Below, piece after piece: positions 1 through 13,150 of a stretch of DNA of 62,764 bases. Under the pieces are notes generated by a model. It saw nothing but the letters and a program-made list of their open reading frames with translations. It did no database searches and was not told the origin of the DNA. Numbering within the stretch: position 1 is the first letter of the stretch; each line of letters starts with the position of its first letter. The stretch is from Kalaharituber pfeilii (lineage: Eukaryota; Ascomycota; Pezizomycetes; Pezizales; Pezizaceae), in the NCBI GenBank assembly GCA_015179045.1, contig WHUZ01000159.1, positions 1 through 62,764 of the forward strand, written 5' to 3'. The position numbers were made by a program, and so were the translations under genes.

Positions 1-799
1 CTATGTCAAATACACTGGGTTCAATCTAGTGTAAGGTATAACTAGCAGTACTTATGACGAGTAGTCGTGATTCCTGTAAACTATAGTACTATAATAGCTG
101 ATGTCAAAATGGACAGTCTGATCTCACCTTCTATTATCATAACATACATGTTTTATTAATATTTTATTGGCTTAATTCTTTCTTATCTTCATTTCATATA
201 TCGTTTTATATAGATAGTTGCTATAGTTATCTCATATAATGTAATTCTTTTATTTATTGATAGAATTACTTTAGATATCACATTCAGCTAGGATTTGTTT
301 CGAAACTCGTATACAGCTATATTACTTTATCTTTTCTTTATAAAACTATATAAGTTTGTTTACCCATATCTATGGCTACTATTTGAGTATAGTCATCTCA
401 CTTTCTGTGTATATAGTTTATAGAAATCCATACTCACTTAATACTATAGAGTTGCTCAACTTCTTTCCTCATTGCCTTCCTCTGTGCCTCCATTCCATTA
501 CTGCCACTATTTGTACTATTATCTTTCCCCTATAGCGCTTGCCTTACTATCCTTATTCTTTCACTACACATCATATTACCCTCTCATAGGTTATGTTGTT
601 AGGTTATGAGCCTGGTCTCATAATTTTTTCTAAAGATAATTCACTAGTGACACCATCTTCCTTACAACTATAGGTAACTAAAGCTCTAATTTCTTCTCCT
701 TCTTCAGAACTTCTACTCCTAAATAGGAGTTTTTTCTAAAGAATATCCCTCTTAAGATAACAGTAAATATTAAGCCTCTCGCCAATAAATAAGACTATA

Positions 800-2230
800 C
801 TATATAGGCTGCTACTATGCTGATATATATGGAACTTACTTAAGTCAAAGGTATCCTCAAAAGTACCAATATTAAACCTACTAATCTAACTAAGCTTGCT
901 TCTTAGAATGAAAAGGATCTTACTGCTCATATTGCTCTTATATCCTATATAAATCCTTCACTTCAATATCTCATTATATGAAAGAAAAATGCAGCTACAG
1001 CAGAAAAAGTACTTTAAGATATATTTCAGTTAAGGAACGAGTTTATACTTTTTTACCTTATTTACTAAATATTCAGTATTTAGATGAACAAAAATATATC
1101 TCTTTCAGACTTCATTACTAAATATAAATCTCTTTATACTTAAGTCTTGACAAGAACCCGTAATGCTACCGATGAATATAAAAAAGCTTTCTTTAACTAC
1201 TTTGACTTAAATAATAGCAAAAGAATTTATCTTTTCATTGCTCTTCCTTCCTCCTATAATAATAAAAAGAATACTTTAGTTATTATTAAGCCTCTCCCCA
1301 ATTATAACGAAATTTGTACTCAGTTGCATGCTGAGGAATCTGCCAACTCTAAAACCTCTAAGGCCTTCTCCACTCAGACTTATCCGAATAAAAAGTAAAA
1401 AGGCAATGGAAAGAAACTAAACCCTCCGAAAGAAGGAAAGACTGCACCTTCTAAGGCTGGTAAATGTTCATACTGCAAAAAACATAATTCTACCAATATG
1501 AAAGGCTATATCCATAGTAATTGTTTTAAGTTGAAGGCTGATTAAGCAGCAAAGAAGAATCAAAACTCTCTATTATTATCATCCACTATATCTAATACTA
1601 TTGTCCAACATGACTATATTACAATAGTATCTAAGGTCTTGGTATATATAACTTCTAGAGAAAGTACCTTCAGATAATTACTAATACTCTCTCTAGAACT
1701 CATAGTAGCTTATAAGGCTACTGCTCACAAAACATATAAGGTATAGACTTTAGACACTGTATACTCTTCTTACATTACTACTAACTACTCATAATTAATT
1801 GATCTAATCTGCTGTTATCAATTAGTAGAAGTTGATAGAGGGACTAATCTATTGGCTACATATTATAGCAGTATCTCTCTTAATATCGAAGTGAATAATG
1901 AGTGTAGGACTATCTCCTTTTCCCATATTTTATATGTGCCTATTTAGAATACTATGAATTTCTTATCTTGAAAAAAAATTGCTATTCTTAGATATTATTT
2001 TTATAGAGATGAATCTTAGATAGATGTTTTTTTCTAAGAAGAATAATTCTTTGTATTTTTCTGCTATTTGGTTTAAAGAAACTATAATATATAAGGTCTA
2101 TATATTAACTAAACAGAGTAAGACTTACTCTATCTTAATATAATTCTGATATAAAGTATTAGATTACTTATCATTCACCTTCTAGTAAAATACAGAATCT
2201 ATATACACTAATAGTAAAGTATCATTAGCA
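800..2230 (+). mobile_element. Ty1/Copia relic (gag and protease region), heavily mutated
   Basis: Open pieces separated by many TAA/TAG stops give a Copia-type gag. A stretch at 1147-1398 resembles the UBN2/gag_pol region, followed in the same frame by a zinc-knuckle-like CSYCKKHN (Cys codons at 1465 and 1474, His at 1513, Cys at 1522; spacing C-X2-C-X12-H-X2-C, wider than the usual knuckle). Further on, a segment near 1915-1990 reads like the conserved 'FSHILYVP' block between protease and integrase of Copia elements. The DNA is extremely AT-rich and no LTRs are visible, so this is an old, RIP-like fragment. Copia assignment is by family resemblance only. Confidence 0.6.
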
Positions 2231-2483
2231 AAATTTCTTTATCCCAGTCTACCTGCCTCTTTCCTGGTCCGTCCTAGTCACTTCCAGTCCTCTCTTTAAA
2301 GTCTTGGGTGGGCTAGGTCTGACCAAGCCCAACTCTAACTCCCTGTACGAAGCCTGGTCTCTTCTACTGTGTCATCCACTGTCCGAGTTTATGCCAGTCT
2401 GCCATCCATTGTCCTGGTCTCTCCAGAGCCCACTAGGCACTTCTATTCCACTTTTGGTTCACACTGGTCTGTACTTATCTATC

Positions 2484-2532
2484 CCTCGCTACTGCTCAGA
2501 GGGTAGTATATGAGTAATAATATAAAAAAAAA
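2484..2532 (+). mobile_element. Tail-A micro-insertion with 13-bp target duplication
   Basis: A 49-bp insert reading CCTCGCTACTGCTC..GAGGG, then GAGTAAT and an A-run, is flanked on both sides by GTACTTATCTATC (2471-2483 and 2533-2545). It is a mutated copy of the tail-A hairpin with nothing upstream of it. It sits between minisatellite-like sequences. Confidence 0.85.
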
Positions 2533-2559
2533 GTACTTATCTATCGGATGAATACTTAA

Positions 2560-3060
2560 GATAGCTGGATACTCAGAGCAGACTGCGAACCGGAATGGAT
2601 AGACATTCAGGATAAATGCTCAGAATGGTCGAGTAGGTAGAATAGACGAGTACTCAGGACAGATGGTCACTCAGGACGAACGGTCACTCAGGACAGACAG
2701 TCACTTAGGATGGATAGTCACTCAAGATGGACAGATAGATACTTAGGACAGATAGACGAACACTCAGGACGGATAGATGGACACTCAGGATAGATAAACG
2801 GATACTCAGGACGGATAGACAGATACTCAAGACAAATAGACAGACACTCAAGACGGATAGATAGACACTTAGAATGGATAAACACTCATCAGCTACAGAT
2901 ACTTACTACTTAGGATTGGCAGACATTCAAGATGAATATTCAGGATGGACCAATAGGCAGAATAGATATACACTCAGGGTGGACAGACATTCAAGACAGA
3001 TGGATACACAAGATAGACAAACAACTATAGTATACTATTCCTTTATCCAAACTTCCAGTT
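2560..3060 (+). repeat. 21-bp minisatellite
   Basis: Degenerate tandem units of about 21 bp with the core ACTCAGGACGGATAGA run through this stretch, cleanest at 2700-2880. The unit length is a multiple of three, so some copies stay open (an HSRQMDT-like heptapeptide), but the open stretch has no other sign of being a gene. Confidence 0.8.
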
Positions 3061-3483
3061 ATCAGGCAGCCTAAACTATCTATCCAGATATCCTATGTCA
3101 TCTTCGATTTGTATAGATCATATGGCTGTCTACTAGCTCTTATCTGCAACCTATGCAGATATCTCTAGCTCGTAACTATAAAAGACAGTAAAAGTAGATA
3201 ATTGGCTATATATAAAAATTTCCCATCTATACAGAAGGTAAATGCATAGATAAAATCAAACCCCATAATGAGCAACTTCTCAGATGATATATTCAAGATT
3301 GAGAACTAGAAACAGACAAGTAAAGGAGTGCATATTGGTATAAAGGACATGAAGAGTATGGGTTTCTAATTCAAATACAAATTAAAGACAGCACAGAAAC
3401 AAATAAGTGAAGCAAGCATTAACAAAGTACAACAAGATATATTATTGAAAAACAAATCAAAAAACAGCACCTAGTATACCGGG

Positions 3484-3538
3484 CTCACTATAGCCCTTAG
3501 GGTGGTATGCGATTAACCATATAAAAAAAAAAAAAAAA
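3484..3538 (+). mobile_element. Degenerate tail-A element end
   Basis: CTCACTATAGCCCTTAGGG..ATGCGATTAA followed by an A-run of about 16 matches tail A with C-to-T type changes. No target duplication is evident, so its 5' limit is unknown. Confidence 0.65.
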
Positions 3539-3689
3539 GTGTACTGAATGAATACTTGCTTCAAGTAGTGTCAACTGAAGGATATTGCTATTCATACAGT
3601 ATAAGAGAATGATATATAAGACCTCGCGGAAAGTTGCTTATAGCCATTTACATAACATAGTACCATGTAGTATATAAGAGAGATAAAAC

Positions 3690-3990
3690 TTAGACCCAGC
3701 AATGAGGTACTTGAAAGTACAATAAAATAGTATAATAAGATCATATACTATAATGGGAATATCAATGAACTATACCACAAAAGATAGAAAATGGTAAGCA
3801 TATATAACAAAAAGAGTAAGTTAAGATAATGAATGAAATCGAATAATAGAGCAGAGTGAAGCAATGAGGTACCCGAAAGCAGAATAAAATAATATAATGA
3901 GATTATACACTATAATAGGAATATTAACGAACTATACTATAAATGATAGAAAATAATAAACATATATATATAACAAAAAGAGTATGGTCA
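3690..3990 (+). repeat. Direct duplication of about 160 bp
   Basis: The block starting AGCAATGAGGTAC near 3697 recurs near 3856 with the same order of words (TAATGGGAATATCAATGAAC versus TAATAGGAATATTAACGAAC, then AACAAAAAGAGTA). Differences are mainly transitions. Confidence 0.7.
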
Positions 3991-6281
3991 TAGGAATATA
4001 CACCTGAAATTCGTAGAGACTAATATTAATAAATATACTAGTATGTATTGATATCAATATAATTGTTCAGCAGCCATATACTTGGAGGCTATTAGCTATA
4101 CAGTATTGGAACTACATGAGCTATACCTTCTATGCATTGTAGCCAGCAGCAAAATCGGCCGGAGAGTGAACATTTAAGCAAAACCATACTGTGATCTGCA
4201 TCTAGTAAGCCAGTCGGATCATAATACTCGAGAACATCAAGCAATATAACGTCAAGAACCCATCCAAAGTCCTTATCTGATTTGAATTGAGGTAAACGCA
4301 GATATCTCTACTAGTAAGGAGACTTTGTAAAGGTGCATGGTACTGGCCATATATAATATAATATAAGTAATGCAACCTTGTGGCCTTGAAAGGTTTCCTC
4401 TATTGTAGTATCGGCATATTAAATCTATAAAGTATGATATATAGGTTTGTGACAGTAACAGGTACCCTCAGGAGTATAATGCAAAGAAGTTTACTTCAAA
4501 ATAGAAGGATTCTGAATGGATAGCAGTGATAACTTCAACTTATGTGCAAGCTAAATAAGAAATGATGATTTGAATCCCGCATAATTACCAAACAATTCCC
4601 GCAACTACGAACCATGCTCAAACAGGTCATTGAGTAGCTGTAAAGTGGAAATGCATAGATAATGAGCTAAGTATTTGACTTCTGCCTCACGAATCAATAG
4701 CAAGTTAGACTTGCTATGCTGAATGGCTACCAGGTATGGAGAGTGGTATATAGATTGGGGGGGTACATAAGAATCATGTTCTACCCATTTTGGTACATAT
4801 CCAGAGCTTTTCTTGTTATAATTGTAAGCAATATGAATATTTAACCTGTGTATTGCTGAAGGCAACAACTCAAGAACACTAGCAGATTCTGGGACATAAT
4901 AACCCTTAGTGGCTAAATAAATAAGACTTGTACGCATGTAACCCATTTCCATAGAGTAGTCCATATGGTCTAATATTTGTTAGGTATAGTCAACTCGATT
5001 TAAAGAGTGGTATGTGTCCTTGCATGCTCCATAGAGTGCCTTTGATATGTCAGTCATCTAATTGTCTATTGAACCATATTAGATTATTGCTTCTTTAATA
5101 TAGCTTAGCAGGTGCATCTTGGGAAAGTTGAAGTGACACCTCTTCTGTGTTTTATTCCTGAGTATTATTTCAACCCATATATCATCAAGCCCCTCTTACA
5201 TAGCTTACTAGACAATCCACTCCTTGATCTATGTAAGTTGCTTCAGAGTTATACACACTGAGCCAAAAATGTCTTGCATATTGTAAAACTCTATGATAGC
5301 ATCCTTTAGGTAACAAAGAGAGGTTGTGGAGTAGAATTATTGTTAGGTTAAAAGGATGATCTCTAGAAGCTTATGCGAAGCTCAAAGAATCTTAATGTTA
5401 GTAGGATCATGTACCAACATACTCAGTGGTTTGAAAACAGGAGCTAAACTTACTAATTAATACTGAGTAAGGTCTTTTCCATTACGCTATTTCATGGAGG
5501 ACAGGTAGTTGGTAAGGTAATATAAGCCTAAGAATGGTAGACACTTGTCAATTTGCTCCTTCCAGACTTGTAACTTCCCACGATCCTTCAGAAGTGCCTG
5601 CAATTATAGTATTAGATATTATTTGAGCAAACCAAGCATTATAATATAGAGCCAATCAAACCTTCATAGTTGATATGTATTGCAGTAAGGGTATTCATTA
5701 AACAGGTTATATGTTAAATGCACTCTATGTTATTTCCATATCGCAGAAAGGTAATTAAAATCATCCCCGTCATCAAAGTACTATATAGGGTCCCTCAAAG
5801 GCCATCTATGAAGAGGTGGAGCTTGTCCCATATTGTCTTTAGAAATGGTACAGACAGAACACCAAGAGTTTCGAACAAATGCAACTGTACATTGCTCAGG
5901 GTAGTCTGTAACCTAATCATTCAATATGAAATAATACTAGTGAATTTGTTGATTAAAGCATGGAAAGTCAAGGGGTCGGTCGAGGGGTTCCATAAATCAG
6001 AAGAGTGCAAGTATATAGTGAACGGCAGTATGCCAGGCCTGTTTGGCATTTAGCTCAGAGCTTGACACATCAATGGAGATGGGTAACAGACCAATATATA
6101 TTCAGGCCAGTGATGATTTTTCTTGCCAAAGTTCCTTGTCAATATTTCCAATAGTCATATATAGTAGCTAAAGGTATTTGTCGCCCGAAAAATTACTCAA
6201 GTGAGTTTTGTCAGAAGCACAAATAATGGGGATGATAGTCGACTGTAGTAGCAATATACTTTGTGTTGACCACTACCAGTC
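3991..6281. other. Gene-free AT-rich stretch
   Basis: No supportable gene. The longest frames are 119 codons on the minus strand (4605-4964) and 111 on the plus strand (5718-6053). Neither shows a recognisable domain, and stops occur densely in all frames around them. Probably decayed repeat DNA ending at the Gypsy 5' LTR. Confidence 0.5.
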
Positions 6282-6919
6282 TGTTACAGGCATAATCGTT
6301 CTCATACTATAATACTATCTTGTTTAAGTATCATCAAAAGGTACTACCAACTATAAAGCCTACCAGTCGGAAGTTTAGCTAACCCGATGCTAGTCAGGTC
6401 TGTGGTAGTGGAACTTCTTCGGTTAAGAAGTAAGTAACTACTAAGATTAGCAATCTTAGTTACTAACTCTTCTGGCAGCTCCTGTTATACTATTCGTTGT
6501 ACGATAACCTTTTCTTATTTTCTTATATCATCGATCTTTGCATAGAGATCGGAGTTATGATGGTATTTTTAGATAGAGGCTTGCATTAGAGGTTTTAAGT
6601 TCTCGTATTTGTTGTTCTAGAATTTATTGTAAGGGTTGGTCAAAAAGAAAGGCTGTCACTTAGCTTTTTTCAGGGTCTAGCTTGATCCCCAGAATCCGTT
6701 TAAGCTGAATTTGTTAACAGCTTTGAAGAACTACATTTTGTATAAATAAAAGCCTGACCCACCGGAGTTAGAAGGGCAAGGACCCGAAACTTAACCCTAA
6801 CAAATATAAAGCTTTCTTACTACTTTAACTACTTTATTTTCTGTGACTTATATTTAATTATATTTCACGTTGCACTTAGTTATTTAGTAAACGGCTTACC
6901 CCCAACATACCCCGTAACA
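6282..6919 (+). repeat. 5' LTR (638 bp)
   Basis: Begins TGTTACAGGCATAATCG and ends CCCCGTAACA, with TG..CA termini. It aligns end to end with 13151-13786. Nearly all differences are A/G or C/T transitions, and this copy usually carries the A or T. Confidence 0.95.
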
Positions 6920-6967
6920 CTATATTTATTGGGTCTCGTTTCGCTACAACCTCACAAATAACCAACA

Positions 6968-9395
6968 ATGGCGTCCTACAACTTCCCTGTGATTCCCAAG
7001 GTATTGACTGCTGGGAACGAACTAGTCTATTGGAGATCTAAAGATGAAGTGGATTTGGATTCCAGTGCAGAAGCAGCACAATCAGCCCTCACCACCACTC
7101 CAAGACCAGGACTTTAGCCTTGAATAAAGTCTCAGTCCCAGCAATTGCACATTGAGGACACTCAAGAACTAAATTAGATTCAGATCCACCAAAGCTGTAT
7201 GGATCAATTGATTCTACAGAGACAAGAGAAGCTTATCCTTCTGATTCTTATCTTAGAGGCAGTGAATCTGGGACATGTCAGCTCACTAATAGTACAATTC
7301 TCCTCATGGGCGTGGAATTTAGTTTCATAGCTTAAAGAAGATACAGCAGATGAGCTCGAAAAAACTCAAAGCGAGATAAGCTGCCCACTACTGACAGAAC
7401 TACTGGTAGCAATGGACGTTGACCGAAAAGAAGAATTAGAAGCCAAATTCCTAAAACAGGAATTCATCAATCTCCAACAGCAGCTCAAGCATGATGCTAA
7501 CAAGTACAAGCAATGTTATAAAGCACAAATCTAAGCCGAAGCCCAAGCTTGGGAAAGTAAGCTTCGGGAACAGCTAGAGAAGGAAAAAGCCAATCACGAA
7601 GCAACAGTCTTAGCTGCTGCCGAGAAGTACCAACTCAAAATGGAGACTGTCAAACTCAAGTGGGAGGCAGATACCATGGAAAAGATATGGAACCTAGAGC
7701 AGCAGTATACCCAGGATGCTAATGCTACTATTATTAAGGCCTTAGACAAGAAAAGAGCCATGGTTGCTGCCTTAAAGTCTCAACTACAGGACGCCAGAAT
7801 CCTCCTCGACAAGCAGAAGGCCTGAGTAGAAGGATCTAGAAGGAAAAATCCTATCCTAAGAAGACGCTATTAGAGCTGGTCAAGGACAGGTAACAATATT
7901 AGAAGCAGAAATCACCTCTCTCAAGAACCAGAATAAAGAGCTGCAAGACAAAATAACAGCTCTTGAAGTCAAACTTCTGCCCTCCCGACTGCCAACTAGA
8001 TCACCATCTCTATCATGAATAGTGACCACTGTCCTTTCCATCCGACTAGCACCATCTCCTCCTCCAAGAAAGAAAGCCAGGCATGAAACCAGACGATGGG
8101 ATTCACCTGAACCCGAACCCATTGGCCAGTACATCCCATTCACTCGTCTCCCGACTCTAAGAACTTGGGATAGCAACCTGGACGGACTACAAGTATAGAA
8201 GTCCGAAGTAATGGACTTAGTATACCTCTAAGAGCACTGCCGAACCTTTGCTGAAGAAGATACCAAAATTCTGTATGTATTCCTGATCTCTAACCAAGGA
8301 GGCAGCAGAATGGCATAGCTAAAACAAACATATGTACATGAGTCCGGGGGCTTGGAGAGATACTACATTGGAGAAATGGATAGGACAATTTGGCAGAGGG
8401 AATGAGAATCCATATGCAAGAGCAGCAAATACGAGATAAACTCGATACCTACATATAGAAGAGGCAAAATCATGGACTATATCAATACCATGAAGAAAAT
8501 AAACCATCTAGCCAATTACGATGAAAAAATGTTCAAGGACAAGGTAGTCAAAGGGTTGAAAAGAAACATTGCCCAATTTTTCCTCATGCAGCCAGGAGTA
8601 CCCAATGAATTGCTTGATGACTGGTGCAAACGCGTAATAGCGGTTGGTATGCGGGACGAGCGAACAATGCAAGTTGTGGGTCACAGTAGTGGTAACAAAC
8701 CTAGTGGCCATTCAAAGGGAAACAATCTTCAGAGAAGAAGAAGGACAGTATGGAAACTACGACCTCTAAGCCCAGCCCATACCTCCCCGGCTCCTCCAAG
8801 GAACTCAGCGCCAAATGGAAGGCCGATGGGAAATGCTCTCGCTGTGGAAGAAAAGGCCACACTTTCAGCAAATGCGTGGCTACGGAAATCATGAAGGAGT
8901 GGAAGACGACCCAGCCAACTAATCAGTCGGATAATAAGAGGAAGAGAGATGACGACAAGAAGGAGGACAAAAAGGAGGTAAGGAAAATTAAACAAGAAAA
9001 CAAAGGAGACTCGGCTGGGATACAGGCTCGCAGCCTAGTGTCACGCATCACCACTCTCGATGAATCCGAGTCGGAAAAACTAGAAAGGCAGATCTTAGCC
9101 AACGAAGTGTCTGCCCCTCCTCCTCCTCCAGTTGGCCTCACTCCTCCTCTAATCCTCGAAGGACCTCCAGCAAAGAAATCAATCATTCGCAAAGCCGAGC
9201 TAAAATGGAAGGAAAACGGTATCTCAAAATCAGTAATGATTAGAGTATGTATCGACCCAGGAGCAGAAACGTCAATGCTCTCTAACAAAGTACCAATCCC
9301 ACGCATCAAAAGAAAATTCCCCATCAAGTTCAGAGGAGCCGGAGGTGTGCCCTTACCAAACACTGGACAGAGTATACCCCAAAGCTCCAAATGAC
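6968..9395 (+). pseudogene. Gypsy gag (nucleocapsid) with zinc knuckle, broken
   Basis: The likely start is ATG 6968, 48 bases after the LTR. The product would be the particle-forming Gag protein. Visible parts are a long coiled-coil region (about 7440-7970, rich in Glu/Lys/Gln heptads), a capsid-like block around 8465-8700 (KMFKDKVVKGLKRNIAQF), and a CCHC knuckle CSRCGRKGHTFSKC with Cys/His codons from 8834 to 8875. Several in-frame stops and frame changes interrupt it. After the knuckle, CIDPGAETSMLS near 9247-9282 looks like an aspartic protease site with DPG in place of the usual DSG/DTG; whether that is ancestral or a mutation cannot be told here. Confidence 0.8.
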
Positions 9396-12300
9396 CCTTA
9401 TCGACGATACCGGTAAAGTTCATAAAGAACTCATCGACTTTGACATAGGTGATGGAGGAAAGGACTATGATGCACTCTTGTTAATGACGTGCATGGCTAG
9501 TCACCAGCCATACATTAATTGGGACTTGGACTATATTGAACTAAATCACATCAAATGCTCAGAACACATCAAGGCTAGGCGCTTTGAACTTTGTGAAGTG
9601 GAGAAACTTTATACAACTGAAGAATGGCAAGCAGAGCAAGTGTTTTTTGGTAGATATATGCATATCATGGGACAAAAAACACCCCAAGTGCACATCTACC
9701 AAACAGAAGCTGGCAAGCAAGTGACCTTTGACCTAGCAGCATGGAAGAAGAAATTCCGAAGGTTTTCGACCCTGAGACCACAGCAAAACTACCCACGCAC
9801 CGATCATATGACTATCATATACCTCTACAAGAAGGACAACAACCTCCATAGGGACCTATTTACCGATTAAGTGAGAAGGAATTAGAAATCCTGAAAGAAT
9901 ATATCGAACAGATGTTAAAAGAAGGAAAGATCCGACCCTCACAATCCCTGGCAGATGCACCTATCCTGTTCGTCCCAAAAAAGAATAGCAAACTATGCAT
10001 GTGTGTCGATTATAGAGGCCTTAACCGAATCACTATCAAGAACTACTACCCCCTCCTACTAATGGCAGAACTCCGAGACTGACTCCGTAAGGGCAAATAC
10101 TTCACTGCCCTTGACTTAAAGAACAGATACAACTTGGTATGAATTGCCAAAGGGATAAGTGGAAGACAGCCTTTAAGACTCGATACGACTACTACAAATA
10201 CACAGTTATGCCATTTGGACTCTGCAATGTACCAGCAACCTTCCAGGAGTTCATGAATGAAATCTTCAAAGATATGATCGATCAGGGTTTACTGGCATAC
10301 ATCGACGACCTACTAATATATGCCGAAACCCTAGAAGAATATAATACAATCCTGGAAGAGGTGTTGCGTAGGCTACAGGAAAATGGTTTGGCTATATAAA
10401 AGGCAAAAATACGAGTGGTGCATGGAGGAAGTTGAATTTTTGGGTTATCACATCTTGGGGAAAGGAATCTCGATGTCCACCAATAAAATCCAGGCTATCC
10501 TTGATTGGAAGACCCCTGGTACTAATAAACACTCCAACTTGAAGACAGATATACAATCCTTCCTAAGATTTGCTAACTTCTACTAACGCTTCATTAAGGA
10601 CTACAGTAAGATATGCTTACCTCTAACTCGACTACTTAATAAAGAGGCAAAGCTAGTCTGGGGACCTCCATAAGAGGAAGCTTTCCAACAACTTAAGGAA
10701 GCTTTCACAACGGCTCCGATTCTAGCACACTATTACCCAGAACACGAAATCATTCTGGAAACAGATACAAGTGACTTCACACTTGGAGAGATCCTAAGTC
10801 AGAAGCAAGAAGATGGCAAACTACACTCAGTTGCATTCCATTCCCGGAAGTTCACCTCAGCCGAAATTAACTATGACATCTTCGACAAGGAGATGCTGGC
10901 TGTGGTGGAATGTATGACAGATACCTGGAAAGAATACTGTGAAGGTACTAAGTACAGCATCAAAGTCTATACTGACCATGACAATCTCCGGATCTTCAAC
11001 ACCATTAAGAAGCTATCTCGCTGTCAAGTACGATGGGCACAAAAACTTACCTCATTCGACTATACAATCATTTACCGAAAAGGAAAAGCGAATGCCAAGG
11101 CAGATGCTTTATCTAGACGTGGTGACCACGCTCTTAAGAAGGGGAGTGGACAGCGACATCAGCAAGAAACTAAGTTGTAGGAAGAAGGAATGTGGCAGAA
11201 AGAGGAAGAAATTTTGACTGCAAGAACAATAAAAGCTCTGAAAGTAGTAGCATTAACTAACGAATGGAGGAGCAAGCTAATCGAAGAAGGGAAAAAGGAC
11301 AAATAGTATACTCAACTTAAGGAACGCATCCAGCAGAAGAATGATAACGTCGATAAACGATTCAGTATCTGTAACGAAGTAGTCCTACACAACAACCGGT
11401 TTGTAATATCAACGGCCCTTAGACAGGAAATACTTCAAGTAAAACATGATCATCCCCTCGCTGGCCACCTCGGAATCGAAAAAACTACAGAACTTATCGA
11501 CAGGGACTTCTATTAGCCTAACACTCACAACGATATTATGGAATACATTGGCGCATGCTTGAGATGCCAAAGGAACAAGGCACGAAGACACAAGAAATAT
11601 GGCCTCCTTCACCCTCATGAGATACCATACTAACCATAGTCCTCTATCAGTATGGACTTCATTACCAAACTCCCTTCTTCAGACGGCTTCATACAAATAT
11701 GGGTAGTAGTGGATAGGTTCACTAAGATAGCTCACTTTATCCCTCTAGCAGAACAATCTGCAGAATAATTAGCAACTACCTTCCTTCGAGAAATATGTCG
11801 ACTCCACGGCTTACCGAAGTCTATTATATCAGACCAAGAGCCGAAGTTTACTTCGAACTTCTGGCAGGAACTCATGAAGAAACTCAAAGTCAACCTAAAC
11901 ATGAGTACCACTGCATACCCGGAAACCGATGGACAAACCGAAAGAGTCAATCAAAGCCTCGAAGGTTACCTCCACAACTATGTCACCTATCACCAGAACA
12001 ATTGGAACCAACTCTTACCCCTCGCAGAGTTCACATACAATAACACACAACATAGCTCCACCAAGACCTCACCTTTCTTCGCCAACTATGGCTTTTCACC
12101 CCCTTATTGATACTATCAATGAGGAAGAGGCCCTCAATGTACCCTCAGGAGAACTCACAGGAGAATGGGAACAGATTCGCAAGGAACTGAACAAATCAAT
12201 CGAACGAGCAGCTAAGTGGTACGACCAACATCACGCTCAACAGCCAAACTTCAAGGAAGGAGACAAAGTCATGCTTAATGCCAAAAACATTCCAACAAAA

Positions 12301-12700
12301 AGACCTTCCAAGAAACTCGATACTAAGTTGATCGGACCCTTCACTATCGAAAAAGCAATAGGCAAACGTTCCTTTAAGCTTAAGTTACCATACAACTTGA
12401 AGATGCACTCTGTCTTTCACATTTCACTGCTCGAACCATTCAAAACATCTGCTCTCAACCCTCTACCCAACCAACCATCCCCACTAATGCAAGAAGGCGA
12501 GGAAGAATACTTCATAGCCTCCATCACCGACGTACGATACAACGGTACCAAGAAGACACTAGAGTACCTTGTGCAGTGGGAAGGTTATGGCCCGAGGAGG
12601 CAACATGGGAAAGCCTAGCGAACTATTAATGGATGATGGATCACCGGTGGACGCACTTAAAGAATTCCACGAACGATACCCTGATAAAGAAAAACAAGCC
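9391..12700 (+). pseudogene. Gypsy pol: RT, RNase H, integrase, chromodomain; broken
   Basis: Reverse transcriptase motifs run from about 9970 (VDYRGLNRITI) to the catalytic YIDD at 10298-10309. RNase H follows (ETDTSDFTLG near 10758, KADALSRR near 11100). The integrase has an HHCC-type region (HPLAGHLG..CLRCQRN, 11450-11580) and the DDE residues in [13 protein letters not shown] and the E of TSNFWQELM. A chromodomain (EYLVQWEGYGP, about 12530-12640) closes it, with a one-base frameshift inside GYGP|EEATWE. Stops such as the TGA codons at 10081 and 10139, where the family has Trp, are RIP-like. The element cannot encode a working polyprotein. Confidence 0.9.
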
Positions 12701-13136
12701 GAATCAGGGCAATGAGAAAGAAAGAGAAAGAGAAGTTAGAAATGCAGTCAAGTTACCGACCTAGAGTGCAGATATATCTGTCATAAAGGTATGGCATGGA
12801 CCTAACCTACGAACTTAAGTTCGTATAGTGTTAACACTTATCCTAGATACAAGCCAAGGTGTCAAACGGAAAAGTGTTCAAGGGGTCAAGACACTACGAA
12901 TATAGTAGTATGCTTATGATAAATAGGTAAAGCTCTTACCAACTACCTTCAACGTCAAAGACTAAGTAGAGACACAGCCTATAGTCAGGACATCACGGAA
13001 TATTACCTTGAGTATGATCACGGCAATTAAGTTGCTAAGGTCAAGGTAAGAGATCCACCGACGCTAAGCTGTACGGCTTATATTCTTTTAAGAAATTAAA
13101 GAATAATAGCTAACAGGCACTCGGGACGTGTGCTCT

Positions 13137-13150
13137 AAGAAGGGGAGTAC
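13137..13150 (+). other. Polypurine tract of the Gypsy element
   Basis: AAGAAGGGGAGTAC lies directly before the 3' LTR and would prime plus-strand DNA synthesis. Confidence 0.7.

Noticed and set aside
5718..6053. 111-codon plus-strand frame
   Set aside because: AT-rich relic DNA, no domain on either strand, neighbours full of stops.
6920..6967. tRNA primer-binding site after the 5' LTR
   Set aside because: GGGTCTCGTTTCGC near 6930 is suggestive only; I could not match it to a tRNA 3' end by eye.
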